DNA from: Streptomyces sp. cf386
GTDB taxonomy: Bacteria; Actinomycetota; Actinomycetes; Streptomycetales; Streptomycetaceae
Direction: 5' to 3'
Assembly (NCBI RefSeq): GCF_900103585.1
Contig: NZ_FNHV01000007.1
Coordinates: 80,338 to 144,337 of the forward strand
Length of the DNA stretch: 64,000 nt
The translations under genes and the position numbers were made by a program. Below the pieces are notes generated by a model. That model was not told the DNA's origin. It made no database searches and saw only the letters and a list, made by a program, of their open reading frames with translations. This document shows, piece after piece, positions 26,499-35,240 of the stretch (position 1 is the stretch's first letter; the number at the start of each line of letters is the position of its first letter).

Positions 26499-26704
26499 CG
26501 CTGGGTGCCTCCTGGTGCATGAACCTGTACGACAGCGTTTCTGTCGTCTCCAACGGGTGAGAGCCGACGAAAGTGCCCGGCGGTCCTCGCTGTGAAGGTA
26601 CGCGGGGCAGCCCGCCGAGTGTCAGTGCCGAGGCATAGACTTCGACGCTGTCCCCCGAACTGTCCGCCAGCCTGTTGCCAAGCGTTTTCCCTGGAGGCCA
26701 CGCC
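26499..26704. promoter_or_regulatory. Divergent promoter region of the DUF2252 gene and dnaE
   Basis: The 206-base gap contains no gene. TAGACT at 26636-26641 is a plausible -10 box for dnaE, about 60 bases before its start, without a clear -35. GGAGG at 26693-26697 is the dnaE ribosome site. Confidence 0.35.
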
Positions 26705-29700
26705 GTGTCAAAGCCGCCGTTCACGCACCTGCACGTCCACACCCAGTATTCGCTGCTGGACGGTGCCGCGCGGCTGAAGGACATGTTCAACGCGTGCAAC
26801 GAGATGGGCATGACCCATATCGCCATGTCGGACCACGGCAACCTCCACGGGGCGTACGACTTCTTCCATACCGCGAAGAAGGCCGGAGTCACCCCGATCA
26901 TCGGCATCGAGGCGTACGTCGCCCCCGAGTCCCGGCGGAACAAGCGCAAGATCCAGTGGGGCCAGCCGCACCAGAAGCGCGACGACGTCTCCGGTTCCGG
27001 TGGTTACACCCACAAGACGATGTGGGCCGTGAACAAGACGGGTCTGCACAACCTCTTCCGGCTCTCCTCGGACGCGTACGCCGAGGGATGGCTGCAGAAG
27101 TGGCCCCGGATGGACAAGGAGACCATCTCCCAGTGGTCGGAGGGCATCGTCGCCTCCACCGGCTGCCCCTCCGGTGAGCTCCAGACCCGCCTGCGCCTCG
27201 GCCAGTACGACGAGGCCCTCAAGGCGGCGGCCGACTACCAGGACATCTTCGGCAAGGACCGCTACTTCCTGGAGTTGATGGACCACGGCATCGACATCGA
27301 GCACCGGGTCCGCGACGGCCTCCTGGAGATCGGCAAGAAGCTCGGCATCCCGCCCCTGGTCACCAACGACTCGCACTACACGTACGCGCACGAGGCGACC
27401 GCTCACGACGCCCTGCTGTGCATCCAGACCGGCAAGAACCTCTCCGACCCGGACCGCTTCAGGTTCGACGGCACGGGCTACTACCTGAAGTCCACGGACG
27501 AGATGTACGCCATCGACTCCTCGGACGCCTGGCAGGAGGGCTGCGCCAACACGCTCCTGGTCGCCGAGATGGTCGACACCGACGGCATGTTCGAGAAGCG
27601 CGACCTCATGCCCAAGTTCGACATCCCCGAAGAGGGCTACACCAACGTCACCTGGTTCAAGGAGGAAGTGCGGCGCGGCATGCACCGCCGCTTCCCGAAC
27701 GGGATCCCGGAGGACCGCCAGAAGCAGGCGGACTACGAGATGGACATCATCATCCAGATGGGGTTCCCGGGGTACTTCCTCGTCGTCGCCGACTTCATCA
27801 TGTGGGCCAAGAACAACGGCATCGCGGTCGGCCCCGGCCGAGGCTCCGCGGCCGGCTCGATCGTCGCCTACGCCATGGGCATCACCGACCTCGACCCGAT
27901 CGAGCACGGACTGATCTTCGAGCGGTTCCTCAACCCCGAGCGCGTCTCCATGCCCGACGTCGACATCGACTTCGACGAGCGCAGGCGCGTCGAGGTCATC
28001 AGGTACGTGACCGAGAAGTACGGCGCCGACAAGGTCGCCATGATCGGCACCTACGGCAAGATCAAGGCCAAGAACGCGATCAAGGACTCCGCGCGCGTGC
28101 TGGGCTACCCGTACGCGATGGGCGACCGCCTCACCAAGGCCATGCCCGCAGACGTCCTCGGTAAGGGCATCGACCTCGACGGCATCACCAACCCCTCGCA
28201 CCCGCGCTACAACGAGGCGGGCGAGATCCGCGGGATGTACGAGAACGAGCCGGACGTCAAGAAGGTCATCGACACCGCCAAGGGCGTCGAGGGCCTGGTC
28301 CGGCAGATGGGCGTGCACGCCGCCGGCGTGATCATGTCCAGCGAGCCGATCATCGAGCACGCCCCGATCTGGGTGCGGCACACGGACGGCGTGACGATCA
28401 CGCAGTGGGACTACCCGCAGTGCGAGTCCCTCGGCCTGATCAAGATGGACTTCCTGGGCCTGCGCAACCTCACCATCATGGACGACGCCGTGAAGATGGT
28501 GCGGTCCAACAAGGGCATCGATCTGGAGATGCTCTCGCTCCCCCTGGACGACCCGAAGACCTTCGAACTGCTCTGCCGCGGTGACACGCTCGGCGTGTTC
28601 CAGTTCGACGGCGGCCCGATGCGCTCGCTGCTGCGCCAGATGCAGCCCGACAACTTCGAGGACATCTCCGCCGTTTCGGCCCTGTACCGGCCGGGCCCGA
28701 TGGGCATGAACTCGCACACGAACTACGCCGAGCGCAAGAACGGCCGGCAGGAGATCACGCCGATCCACCCGGAGCTCGAAGAGCCTCTGAAGGAGACGCT
28801 CGGTCTGACCTACGGCCTCATCGTGTACCAGGAGCAGGTGCAGAAGGCCGCCCAGATCGTCGCCGGGTACTCGCTCGGCGAGGCCGACATCCTGCGCCGC
28901 GTGATGGGCAAGAAGAAGCCCGAGGAACTGGCGAAGAACTTCACCATCTTCCAGGAGGGCGCCCGCAAGAACGGCTTCAGCGACCAGGCGATCCAGGCCC
29001 TCTGGGACGTCCTGGTCCCCTTCGCCGGATACGCGTTCAACAAGGCGCACTCCTCGGCGTACGGCCTGGTCACCTACTGGACCGCCTACCTCAAGGCGAA
29101 CTACCCGGCCGAGTACATGGCGGCGCTGCTCACGTCCGTCAAGGACGACAAGGACAAGTCGGCCGTCTACCTCAACGAGTGCCGCCGCATGGGCATCCGG
29201 GTGCTCCCGCCGAACGTCAACGAGTCGGTGCACAACTTCGCCGCCCAGGGCGACGACGTGATCCTCTTCGGCCTGGAGGCCGTGCGCAACGTCGGTACGA
29301 ACGTGGTCGAGTCGATCATCAAGAGCCGTAAGGCCAAGGGCAAGTACGGCTCCTTCCCCGACTATCTCGACAAGATCGACGCGGCCGCCTGCAACAAGCG
29401 CACCACCGAGTCGCTGATCAAGGCGGGCGCGTTCGACACCCTGGGCCACACCCGCAAGGGCCTCACCGCGCAGTACGAGCCGATGATCGACAACGTGGTC
29501 GCGGTCAAGCGCAAGGAGGCCGAGGGCCAGTTCGACCTCTTCGGCGGCATGGGCGAGGAGGAGAGCGACGAACCCGGCTTCGGACTCGACGTGCAGTTCA
29601 CCGACGAGGAGTGGGAGAAGACCTATCTGCTCGCCCAGGAGCGGGAGATGCTCGGTCTGTACGTCTCCGACCACCCGCTCTTCGGCCTGGAGCACGTGCT

Positions 29701-30247
29701 GACCGACAAGGCCGACGCGGGCATCGCCCAGCTCACCGGCGGTGAGCACGCGGACGGTGCCGTGGTGACCATCGGCGGCATCATCTCGGGCCTCCAGCGC
29801 AAGATGACCAAGCAGGGCAACGCCTGGGCGATCGCCACGGTCGAGGACCTCGCCGGCTCCATCGAGTGCATGTTCTTCCCGGCGACGTACCAGCTCGTCT
29901 CGACCCAACTCGTCGAGGACGCCGTGGTGTTCGTCAAGGGCCGCCTCGACAAACGCGAGGACGTCCCGCGGCTGGTCGCGATGGAGCTCCAGGTCCCCGA
30001 CCTGTCGAACGCCGGCACCAACGCGCCGGTGATCCTCACCATCCCGGCCACCCGGGTCACCCCGCCGATGGTCAGCCGCCTCGGCGAGATCCTCAGCCAC
30101 CACAGGGGCGAGAGCGAGGTCCGTATCAAGCTCCAGGGCCCGACCAAGACCACGGTGCTGCGCCTCGACCGGCACCGGGTGAAGCCGGACCCGGCGCTCT
30201 TCGGTGACCTGAAGGTACTGCTCGGGCCGTCCTGCCTGGCGGGCTGA
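26705..30247 (+). CDS. dnaE: DNA polymerase III alpha subunit DnaE (replicative)
   Basis: Catalytic subunit of the chromosomal replicase, 1180 residues. The N-terminal PHP domain opens with THLHVHTQYSLLDG. The polymerase active site is in SMPDVDIDFDERRR near residue 417, with GRGSAAGSIVAYAMGI just before it and YGLIVYQEQVQKAAQIVAGYSLGEAD later. The helix-hairpin-helix region (about 850-960) and an OB fold near residues 1017-1060 (ITIGGIISGLQRKMTK) complete the chain. The GTG at 26705 is chosen because GGAGG is 7 bases upstream and the PHP domain starts at once; an upstream ATG at 26675 would give ten extra residues. Length and motifs fit the essential DnaE1 rather than mutagenic DnaE2. Confidence 0.97.
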   Translation: MSKPPFTHLHVHTQYSLLDGAARLKDMFNACNEMGMTHIAMSDHGNLHGAYDFFHTAKKAGVTPIIGIEAYVAPESRRNKRKIQWGQPHQKRDDVSGSGGYTHKTMWAVNKTGLHNLFRLSSDAYAEGWLQKWPRMDKETISQWSEGIVASTGCPSGELQTRLRLGQYDEALKAAADYQDIFGKDRYFLELMDHGIDIEHRVRDGLLEIGKKLGIPPLVTNDSHYTYAHEATAHDALLCIQTGKNLSDPDRFRFDGTGYYLKSTDEMYAIDSSDAWQEGCANTLLVAEMVDTDGMFEKRDLMPKFDIPEEGYTNVTWFKEEVRRGMHRRFPNGIPEDRQKQADYEMDIIIQMGFPGYFLVVADFIMWAKNNGIAVGPGRGSAAGSIVAYAMGITDLDPIEHGLIFERFLNPERVSMPDVDIDFDERRRVEVIRYVTEKYGADKVAMIGTYGKIKAKNAIKDSARVLGYPYAMGDRLTKAMPADVLGKGIDLDGITNPSHPRYNEAGEIRGMYENEPDVKKVIDTAKGVEGLVRQMGVHAAGVIMSSEPIIEHAPIWVRHTDGVTITQWDYPQCESLGLIKMDFLGLRNLTIMDDAVKMVRSNKGIDLEMLSLPLDDPKTFELLCRGDTLGVFQFDGGPMRSLLRQMQPDNFEDISAVSALYRPGPMGMNSHTNYAERKNGRQEITPIHPELEEPLKETLGLTYGLIVYQEQVQKAAQIVAGYSLGEADILRRVMGKKKPEELAKNFTIFQEGARKNGFSDQAIQALWDVLVPFAGYAFNKAHSSAYGLVTYWTAYLKANYPAEYMAALLTSVKDDKDKSAVYLNECRRMGIRVLPPNVNESVHNFAAQGDDVILFGLEAVRNVGTNVVESIIKSRKAKGKYGSFPDYLDKIDAAACNKRTTESLIKAGAFDTLGHTRKGLTAQYEPMIDNVVAVKRKEAEGQFDLFGGMGEEESDEPGFGLDVQFTDEEWEKTYLLAQEREMLGLYVSDHPLFGLEHVLTDKADAGIAQLTGGEHADGAVVTIGGIISGLQRKMTKQGNAWAIATVEDLAGSIECMFFPATYQLVSTQLVEDAVVFVKGRLDKREDVPRLVAMELQVPDLSNAGTNAPVILTIPATRVTPPMVSRLGEILSHHRGESEVRIKLQGPTKTTVLRLDRHRVKPDPALFGDLKVLLGPSCLAG

Positions 30248-30265
30248 CCCACCCGGTACAGCGCG

Positions 30266-30299
30266 AGAGGGGCGCACCCCGTGCGGGGTGCGCCCCTCT
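30266..30299. terminator. Terminator after dnaE
   Basis: A 15-base-pair perfect stem (30266-30280 with 30285-30299) and a four-base loop, 19 bases after the dnaE stop. It lies between dnaE and a convergent small gene, so it can serve both strands. Confidence 0.85.
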
Positions 30300-30336
30300 T
30301 CATGTGCCTGGGTCTCAACAACCCGATATGCAGATG

Positions 30337-30501
30337 TCAGTTGTGACCGAAGCGCTTCTGCCGGCCCTTGCGGGCCATGTCGCCCGGGGTCACCTGCGTG
30401 GCGCGCTGCTCGGCCTGCGTCTCCATCGAAGACTGCTGGGCCTGCTGCTGACCACGCTCGGACTGCGGCTGCTTTCGGTCCTGCTTCTTGTTCTTGGCCA
30501 T
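30337..30501 (-). CDS. Small hydrophilic Gln/Lys-rich protein
   Basis: A 54-residue protein without a recognised domain. It opens MAKNKKQDRKQPQSERGQ, is very rich in Gln, Lys and Arg with no hydrophobic segment, and ends GDMARKGRQKRFGHN, so it should be soluble, disordered and possibly nucleic-acid or ribosome associated. GGAGG lies 8 bases before the ATG, which makes translation likely; the longer frame upstream is not needed. It is convergent with dnaE. I do not recognise a function. Confidence 0.7.
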   Translation of the reverse strand: MAKNKKQDRKQPQSERGQQQAQQSSMETQAEQRATQVTPGDMARKGRQKRFGHN

Positions 30502-30746
30502 GGTGATGCCTCCTGTGGGGGATCTAGGGGCCAGGGCCGCGACCAGATTCACATAGGCTGATAAAGAACGCATTTCGGATAATTACCGTGTGTGACAGCG
30601 GTTGTCGGGGCGTGAGGACTGGCGCGTCGCGGCGGCGATGCCCCGAAACGCCACGCCGAAGATCGAGTTCGCCCCGTTAACCCCCGCGCGGTCGGGCAGA
30701 CTCGAAGGAAGCCTGAAGCAAACCTCCCGGGAAGAGGGTGAGTCGT

Positions 30747-31967
30747 GTGGACCGCTGCATCGTCCTGGTGGACGCCGGGTATCTGCTGGGGGCCGCCGCC
30801 AGCCTGCTCGCCGGGGAACCCTCCCGGTCCCGGATCACCGTCGACCACGCCGCCCTCATCCAGGGGTTGCGCGAACGCGCCGAGTCCGACACCCAGCAGC
30901 CTCTGCTGCGCATCTACTGGTTCGACGGCGCCCCTGACCGCGTTCCCCAGCCCGAGCACCGCCGACTGCGGGTGATGCCCCGGGTCACCGTCCGGCTCGG
31001 CGCCCTGACCCGCAGCGACGGCCGCTGGGCGCAGAAGGGCGTGGATGCCGCGATGCACGCCGAGCTCACCGAGCTGGCCCGCAACCGCGCCTGCTCGGAT
31101 GTGGTGCTGGTGACCGGAGACGGCGATCTGCTGCCGGGCATGATGGCCGCCAAGGAACACGGCGTCGCCGTACATCTGTGGGCCGTGCAGGCCGCCGACG
31201 GTGACTACAACCAGTCCGAGGACCTGGTCGCCGAGGCCGACGAACGGCGCGTGCTCGACCGTACGTGGATCACCAAGGCCGTACGCGCCAAGGAGCTCAC
31301 CGGCGTGTGCGCGCCGCCGCCCGTGCCCCGGCCCGAGATCGCCGCGATCCTGTCCGCCCCGCTGCCGGACTCCGCGCTCGGCGCGCGGACCGAGCGGCCC
31401 GCCGAGGAGGGCGAGCACGCCCCTGCGGTCGCCGCTTCGGAGAACGGCACGCAGGACCGGGTGCCGGCTCCCAAGGGCGTGCCCACGCCGAAGGACCTCG
31501 CCGCCCTGCGCGCGCCCGGCGTGCAGCCGGCCCAGCACCCCGCGAGCGCGACGCTGCGCTGGTCCTCCGACAAGGGGTGGGTCGACCGGCCCGGCGTCGC
31601 CGCCGAGTCGCCCGAGGCCTCCCAGATGCCGACGCTGGCGCAGCTGACCACGGCGGAGCAGCGGTGGGCCGACCGGGAGGAGGACATCACGACGGTCGGC
31701 GGCGATCCGTACGAGGTCGGGCAGGTGTTCGCGCGACGGTGGATGGGGCGGCTGGGGGACCAGGGCAATCTGCAGCGGCTGTCCGGGATGTATCCGCGGA
31801 TTCCGCATCGGATCGACGGGGAGCTGCTCAGGTACGCGGCTCGGTTCGGGTTGCTCGCGCACAAGGACGATCAGATCGACGAGCATGATCGGTACGCGAT
31901 CCGGGCCGGGTTCTGGCGCGAGATCGATGTGCGGACGGCGGCGGAGCATGCGCCTGCCGGCGAGTGA
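30747..31967 (+). CDS. NYN-domain (PIN-like) putative ribonuclease
   Basis: A 406-residue protein with an N-terminal NYN domain (about residues 1-160). Acidic catalytic positions are visible in VLVDAGYLLGAA, QKGVDAAMHAELTELA and VVLVTGDGDLLPGMMAA, the arrangement of metal-dependent PIN-like RNases. A low-complexity Pro/Ala/Glu linker (about 200-285) leads to a conserved C-terminal region (about 295-400) with DPYEVGQVFARRWMGRLGD and RIPHRIDGELLRYAARFG, perhaps an RNA-binding module of LOTUS type. Two GTG starts are possible; 30747 is preferred because GAGGG lies 8 bases upstream, while 30738 overlaps that ribosome site. RNA target is unknown. Confidence 0.85.
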   Translation: MDRCIVLVDAGYLLGAAASLLAGEPSRSRITVDHAALIQGLRERAESDTQQPLLRIYWFDGAPDRVPQPEHRRLRVMPRVTVRLGALTRSDGRWAQKGVDAAMHAELTELARNRACSDVVLVTGDGDLLPGMMAAKEHGVAVHLWAVQAADGDYNQSEDLVAEADERRVLDRTWITKAVRAKELTGVCAPPPVPRPEIAAILSAPLPDSALGARTERPAEEGEHAPAVAASENGTQDRVPAPKGVPTPKDLAALRAPGVQPAQHPASATLRWSSDKGWVDRPGVAAESPEASQMPTLAQLTTAEQRWADREEDITTVGGDPYEVGQVFARRWMGRLGDQGNLQRLSGMYPRIPHRIDGELLRYAARFGLLAHKDDQIDEHDRYAIRAGFWREIDVRTAAEHAPAGE

Positions 31968-32002
31968 GCCGACGGAGACCGTGGGGCACGGGGGATTCGT
32001 GG

Positions 32003-32066
32003 TCACCGGTTGAATCGGCCTCACCGGTTGAATCGGCAGATTTATGATCACCGGCGGATTTATCGG
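32003..32066 (+). repeat. Tandem 18-base direct repeats upstream of the ABC exporter genes
   Basis: Two 18-base units differing only at the last base (32003-32020 and 32021-32038, core TCACCGGTTGAATCGG) are followed by a diverged third copy near 32048-32066. They sit in the 192-base gap upstream of the ABC ATPase gene, within less GC-rich sequence, and could be a regulator binding site. Confidence 0.6.
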
Positions 32067-32159
32067 TACGGCGAGTTTTGTGGTCGCGAGCTGGCGGTTT
32101 GTGCCGAGTGGCCGACCCGAGGACGGACCTGAGGTCCGGACCCCGTAGTCTCGTCCCTT

Positions 32160-33179
32160 GTGAGTACGCGCGTGGGACAGGCACTTCGGCACAGTGGGGA
32201 TGTCGTGTGTGCCGTGCGCGGGCTGACCAAGACCTATCCGGCCGTGCGCGGGCGGCGCGGTACGCCGGGGACACCCGAGGTGCGGGCCACCGACGACGTA
32301 CGGCTGGACATCCGGGGCGGCGAGATCTTCGGGCTGCTCGGCCCGAACGGCGCCGGCAAGACGACTCTCGTACGACAGCTCACCGGGCTGATGCGGCCCG
32401 ATCGCGGCAGCGTGGAGATCCTCGGGCACGACATCGTGCGGCACCCGGAGCGGGCCGCGCGCATCCTCGCCTACCTCGGGCAGGAGTCGACCGCCCTCGA
32501 CGATCTGACCGTGTCGCTCGCCGCCGAGACGACCGGGCGGCTGCGCGGGCTGGAGGTACGGCAGGCGCGGGCCGAGCGGGACGCCGTACTCGACGAGCTG
32601 GGCCTCGGGCCGCTGGCCGGGCGGCCGATCAAGAAGCTGTCCGGCGGGCAGCGCCGCCTTGCCTGCTTCGCCGCCGCGCTGGTGGGGGAGCGGCCGTTGC
32701 TCGTGCTCGACGAGCCGACCACCGCGATGGACCCGGTGGCGCGGCGCGCCGTGTGGTCGGCCGTGGACCGGCGGCGGGCCGAGCTCGGTACGACCGTCGT
32801 GCTCGTCACCCACAACGTCATCGAGGCCGAGACCGTGCTCGACCGGGTCGCGGTGCTGGACCGGGGCCGCGTGATCGCCTGCGACACGCCGTCCGGGCTC
32901 AAGGAGCGGGTCGCGGGCGAGGTACGGGTCGAGCTGCTGTGGCGGGAACGGGCGCCGCTGGATGTGCCCGAGGTCGCCGCGCTGCAGGACCGGGTCGTGG
33001 AGTCCGGGCGTCGCTGGACGCTGCGGCTCGCCCCCGAGGAGGCCCGCGCGGTCGTCGCCACCGTCACCGGCGGGGCCGCGTTCGCCGCGCTGGACGACTT
33101 CACGCTCGCCACGCCCAGCCTGGAGGACGTGTATCTGGCGCTGGGCGGGGCCGCGCAGCAAGGGCTGGTGAAGGCTTGA
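32160..33179 (+). CDS. ABC transporter ATP-binding protein (ABC-2 export type)
   Basis: ATPase subunit of 339 residues. Walker A is LLGPNGAGKTTLVRQ (about residues 60-74), the signature motif is KLSGGQRR, Walker B is PLLVLDEPTTAMDP and the H-loop is VLVTHNVIEAE. A C-terminal extension of about 100 residues after the nucleotide domain is typical of ABC-2 exporters of the DrrA/CcmA type. The GTG start follows the gene-free gap with tandem repeats. The next gene encodes the matching permease. The transported substrate is unknown; drug or lipid export is usual for the family. Confidence 0.92.
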   Translation: MSTRVGQALRHSGDVVCAVRGLTKTYPAVRGRRGTPGTPEVRATDDVRLDIRGGEIFGLLGPNGAGKTTLVRQLTGLMRPDRGSVEILGHDIVRHPERAARILAYLGQESTALDDLTVSLAAETTGRLRGLEVRQARAERDAVLDELGLGPLAGRPIKKLSGGQRRLACFAAALVGERPLLVLDEPTTAMDPVARRAVWSAVDRRRAELGTTVVLVTHNVIEAETVLDRVAVLDRGRVIACDTPSGLKERVAGEVRVELLWRERAPLDVPEVAALQDRVVESGRRWTLRLAPEEARAVVATVTGGAAFAALDDFTLATPSLEDVYLALGGAAQQGLVKA

Positions 33180-33289
33180 GCACGCAGCCCGCCGTATCCG
33201 TATCCGTTTCCGTATCGGTGTCCGTACCCGTGCGGAACAGGGCCACCTCCCCAGTGAACCCCCGTGTGAAAGGGAGCAGCGCCACGTGA
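33176..33289 (+). other. Possible 37-codon coupling ORF with (Val-Ser)n repeat between ATPase and permease
   Basis: A TTG codon overlaps the ATPase stop (TTGA) and opens a frame of 37 residues, whose stop overlaps the permease start (GTGA). It encodes a Val-Ser run from seven hexamer units at 33194-33235 of the form GTATCC or a variant. The arrangement would allow ribosomes to pass from ATPase to permease. It could equally be a chance frame in a short repeat. Confidence 0.3.
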
Positions 33290-34110
33290 GTGTCGTACCC
33301 GCCGAGGTTCTGCCGGGCAGCGCCCTGGCCGTGGACGAGACGGCCGCTCCGGCCGTTGCCGAGCTCGGGCCGCGTGCGCGGCTGTGGCCGGCGCTGTGCG
33401 CCGTGTACCGGGCGCAGCTGTCCCGGGCGCGGGTCGCGCGTATTCCGCTGCTGTTCGTGGCGACCTTCCAGTCGATCGGGATCATGATCCTGATGCGCGG
33501 GGTCGTGGACGGCGGGGCCGAGGCGCAGGCCGTGGTGGCCGGGTCGGCGGTGCTCGTGGTCGCCTTCGTCGCGCTGAATCTGCTCGCGCAGTACTTCGGG
33601 CAGCTGCGGGCGAGCGGCGGGCTCGACCACTACGCCACGCTGCCGGTGCCGCCGGCCGCCGTGGTGCTCGGGGCGGCGGGGGCGTACGCCTCCTTCACCG
33701 TGCCGGGGACCGTGGTGACCGCCGTCTTCGGGTGCGTGCTGTTCGGGCTGCCGATCGCGCATCTGTGGGTGCTCGTCGCGGTGATCCCGCTCGCCGGGGC
33801 CGCGCTCGCCGGGCTGGGAGCGGCGCTCGGACTGCTCGCGCCGCGGCCCGAACTGGCCACGCTGCTCGGGCAGTTGGGAATGTCCGCGGCGCTGCTGCTG
33901 GGTGTGCTGCCGGCCGACCGGATGCCGGAGGTCGTGCGGTTCGCGCGGGATCTGCTGCCTTCGACGTACGGCGTGGAGGCATTCGCGCGGACCTTCGGGC
34001 CGCACCCCGACTGGGCGTTCGTGCTCGGTGACCTCGCCGTGTGCGGGGTCGTCGGCGTCGTCTCGCTGGCCGTCGCCACCTGGGCCTACCGCCGGGCGGC
34101 CGTCCGGTGA
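33286..34110 (+). CDS. ABC-2 type transporter permease
   Basis: Membrane subunit of 274 residues, partner of the preceding ATPase. A cytoplasmic N-terminus of about 40 residues is followed by six hydrophobic segments (about 55-72, 83-105, 128-150, 158-185, 195-207 and 245-268). LDHYATLPVPPAAVVLGA in the second loop and LLPSTYGVEAF near the end are typical of ABC-2 permeases. GGGAG is about 11 bases before the GTG start. The 106 bases between the two transporter genes contain a hexamer repeat and a short possible coupling frame. Confidence 0.88.
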   Translation: MSVVPAEVLPGSALAVDETAAPAVAELGPRARLWPALCAVYRAQLSRARVARIPLLFVATFQSIGIMILMRGVVDGGAEAQAVVAGSAVLVVAFVALNLLAQYFGQLRASGGLDHYATLPVPPAAVVLGAAGAYASFTVPGTVVTAVFGCVLFGLPIAHLWVLVAVIPLAGAALAGLGAALGLLAPRPELATLLGQLGMSAALLLGVLPADRMPEVVRFARDLLPSTYGVEAFARTFGPHPDWAFVLGDLAVCGVVGVVSLAVATWAYRRAAVR

Positions 34111-34144
34111 CGCGCCGCACAGGACGGCCTGGCACGATGGCAGA

Positions 34145-34909
34145 GTGACCGCTCCGCTGACTCCACCACCGCCGCCGCGTGACCAGTCCCCGAACAGCGC
34201 GTGGCAGCCGCCTGCTGCCGGGCAGGCCGCGTCCGCGCCGCATGCGCCTCATGACGCCGGGTACGGTGCTCCGTCCGGCTTGTACGGACCTCAGGGTCCG
34301 CACGGCATGTACGGCGTCCAAGGCTCGTACGAACAGGACGGTCCCGGGATGAAGACCGAAGTGCGAGAGGCTGCCGTGGTCGCGCTGGTGGTGGCGCTCA
34401 GTGGGGCGCTGCTCGGGGTGCTGTGGTGGTGGCTGGCGCCGAGTGTGCCGCTGGTCGGGGAGGTCCTCGACAAGAACTGGGTCGTCTACTTCAAGGACAC
34501 CGAAGGGGAGCAGGCCGCGGGGGTGGACGGAACGTTCACTCTGCTTGCGCTCGCGTTCGGGCTGGTCAGTGCGGTTGTCGTCTTCCTCATACGGCGGCGT
34601 GGGGGTGTGCCGTTGGTGGTGGGGCTGGCGGTCGGTGCGTTTCTCGGGTCCTTGCTGGCCTGGAAGGTCGGGGTGTGGCTCGGGCCCTCGCAGGATGTGA
34701 TCGCCCATGCGAAGGAAGTGGGCAAGGGGGTCACCTTCTCGGCGCCGGTGAAGCTGGGGGCCAAGGGGGCGTGGCTGGTGTGGCCGTTGGCCGCGCTGGT
34801 GGTGCATCTGGGGCTGACGGCGATGTTCGGGCCTCGGGATGCGGATCCGTATCAGGAGCAGTTGGGGGCGCGGCCGGATCAGGGGCCGTATGGGGCGCCG
34901 CCGGTGTAA
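34145..34909 (+). CDS. DUF2567-like membrane protein
   Basis: A 254-residue protein. The first 70 residues are Pro/Gln/Gly/Tyr-rich and disordered. Four hydrophobic spans follow (about 78-100, 128-150, 157-178 and 212-230), with the extracellular segment VGEVLDKNWVVYFKDTEGEQAAG between the first two. The layout fits the actinobacterial DUF2567 family, but I recognise it by pattern only. The GTG start (MTAPLTPPPPP) begins 34 bases after the permease gene, so it may belong to the same transcript; a frame open further upstream overlaps the permease and is not used. No function is known to me. Confidence 0.7.
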   Translation: MTAPLTPPPPPRDQSPNSAWQPPAAGQAASAPHAPHDAGYGAPSGLYGPQGPHGMYGVQGSYEQDGPGMKTEVREAAVVALVVALSGALLGVLWWWLAPSVPLVGEVLDKNWVVYFKDTEGEQAAGVDGTFTLLALAFGLVSAVVVFLIRRRGGVPLVVGLAVGAFLGSLLAWKVGVWLGPSQDVIAHAKEVGKGVTFSAPVKLGAKGAWLVWPLAALVVHLGLTAMFGPRDADPYQEQLGARPDQGPYGAPPV

Positions 34910-34959
34910 GGCGTTCGGTGGGTGGTTGCCGCCGGGTGATTTCGCCCCCGCCGCCCCTA

Positions 34960-35080
34960 CCCGTCCCATCCTCCAGGGGCTCTGCCCCTTCGACCCCGGG
35001 CGCCTTCCTGGGGGCTCCGCCCCCAGACCCCCATTTCGGCCCTGAAGGGGCCTCGTCCTCAAACGCCGGACGGGCTGAAG
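34960..35080. repeat. Streptomyces-type interspersed intergenic repeat
   Basis: Composite palindromic element made of AGGGGC/GCCCCT (34975-34989), TGGGGGC/GCCCCCA (35009-35025) and an end block CTCAAACGCCGGACGGGCTG (35058-35077). Sequences of this kind recur many times between genes in Streptomyces chromosomes. It fills the gap between the DUF2567-like gene and the small gene at 35125 and may act in transcription termination. Confidence 0.75.
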
Positions 35081-35124
35081 TGCCCGGACCGGCGTCGAGG
35101 GGGCCTCCTAGGGCGTGCTGGTCG

Positions 35125-35199
35125 TCATGCCGGGCGGCGTCCGTGGTTCGAGCGGCCCTTCTTGATGCGCCACTTGCGTTTCCGCGTTTTCTTCGACAT
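35125..35199 (-). CDS. Very small basic protein, probable ribosomal protein bL37
   Basis: A 24-residue protein of which 13 residues are Lys or Arg: it opens MSKKTRKRKWRIKKG and ends SNHGRRPA. Length, extreme basicity and the terminal NHGxRP motif match bL37, the 24-residue actinobacterial large-subunit protein first seen in mycobacterial ribosome structures. It is too short for most gene callers. GAGAG lies just ahead of the ATG as a weak ribosome site. It is upstream of, and on the opposite side from, the interspersed repeat, and follows ybaK on the same strand by about 40 bases. Assignment rests on pattern match from memory, not a search. Confidence 0.68.
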   Translation of the reverse strand: MSKKTRKRKWRIKKGRSNHGRRPA

Positions 35200-35240
35200 G
35201 TCTCTCGTGTTTAACCGAGGAGACCGGGGGCGTCGAGGGG

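Noticed and set aside
26708..30277. 1189-codon minus-strand open frame opposite dnaE
   Set aside because: Shadow of dnaE, which has an intact PHP domain and polymerase motifs.
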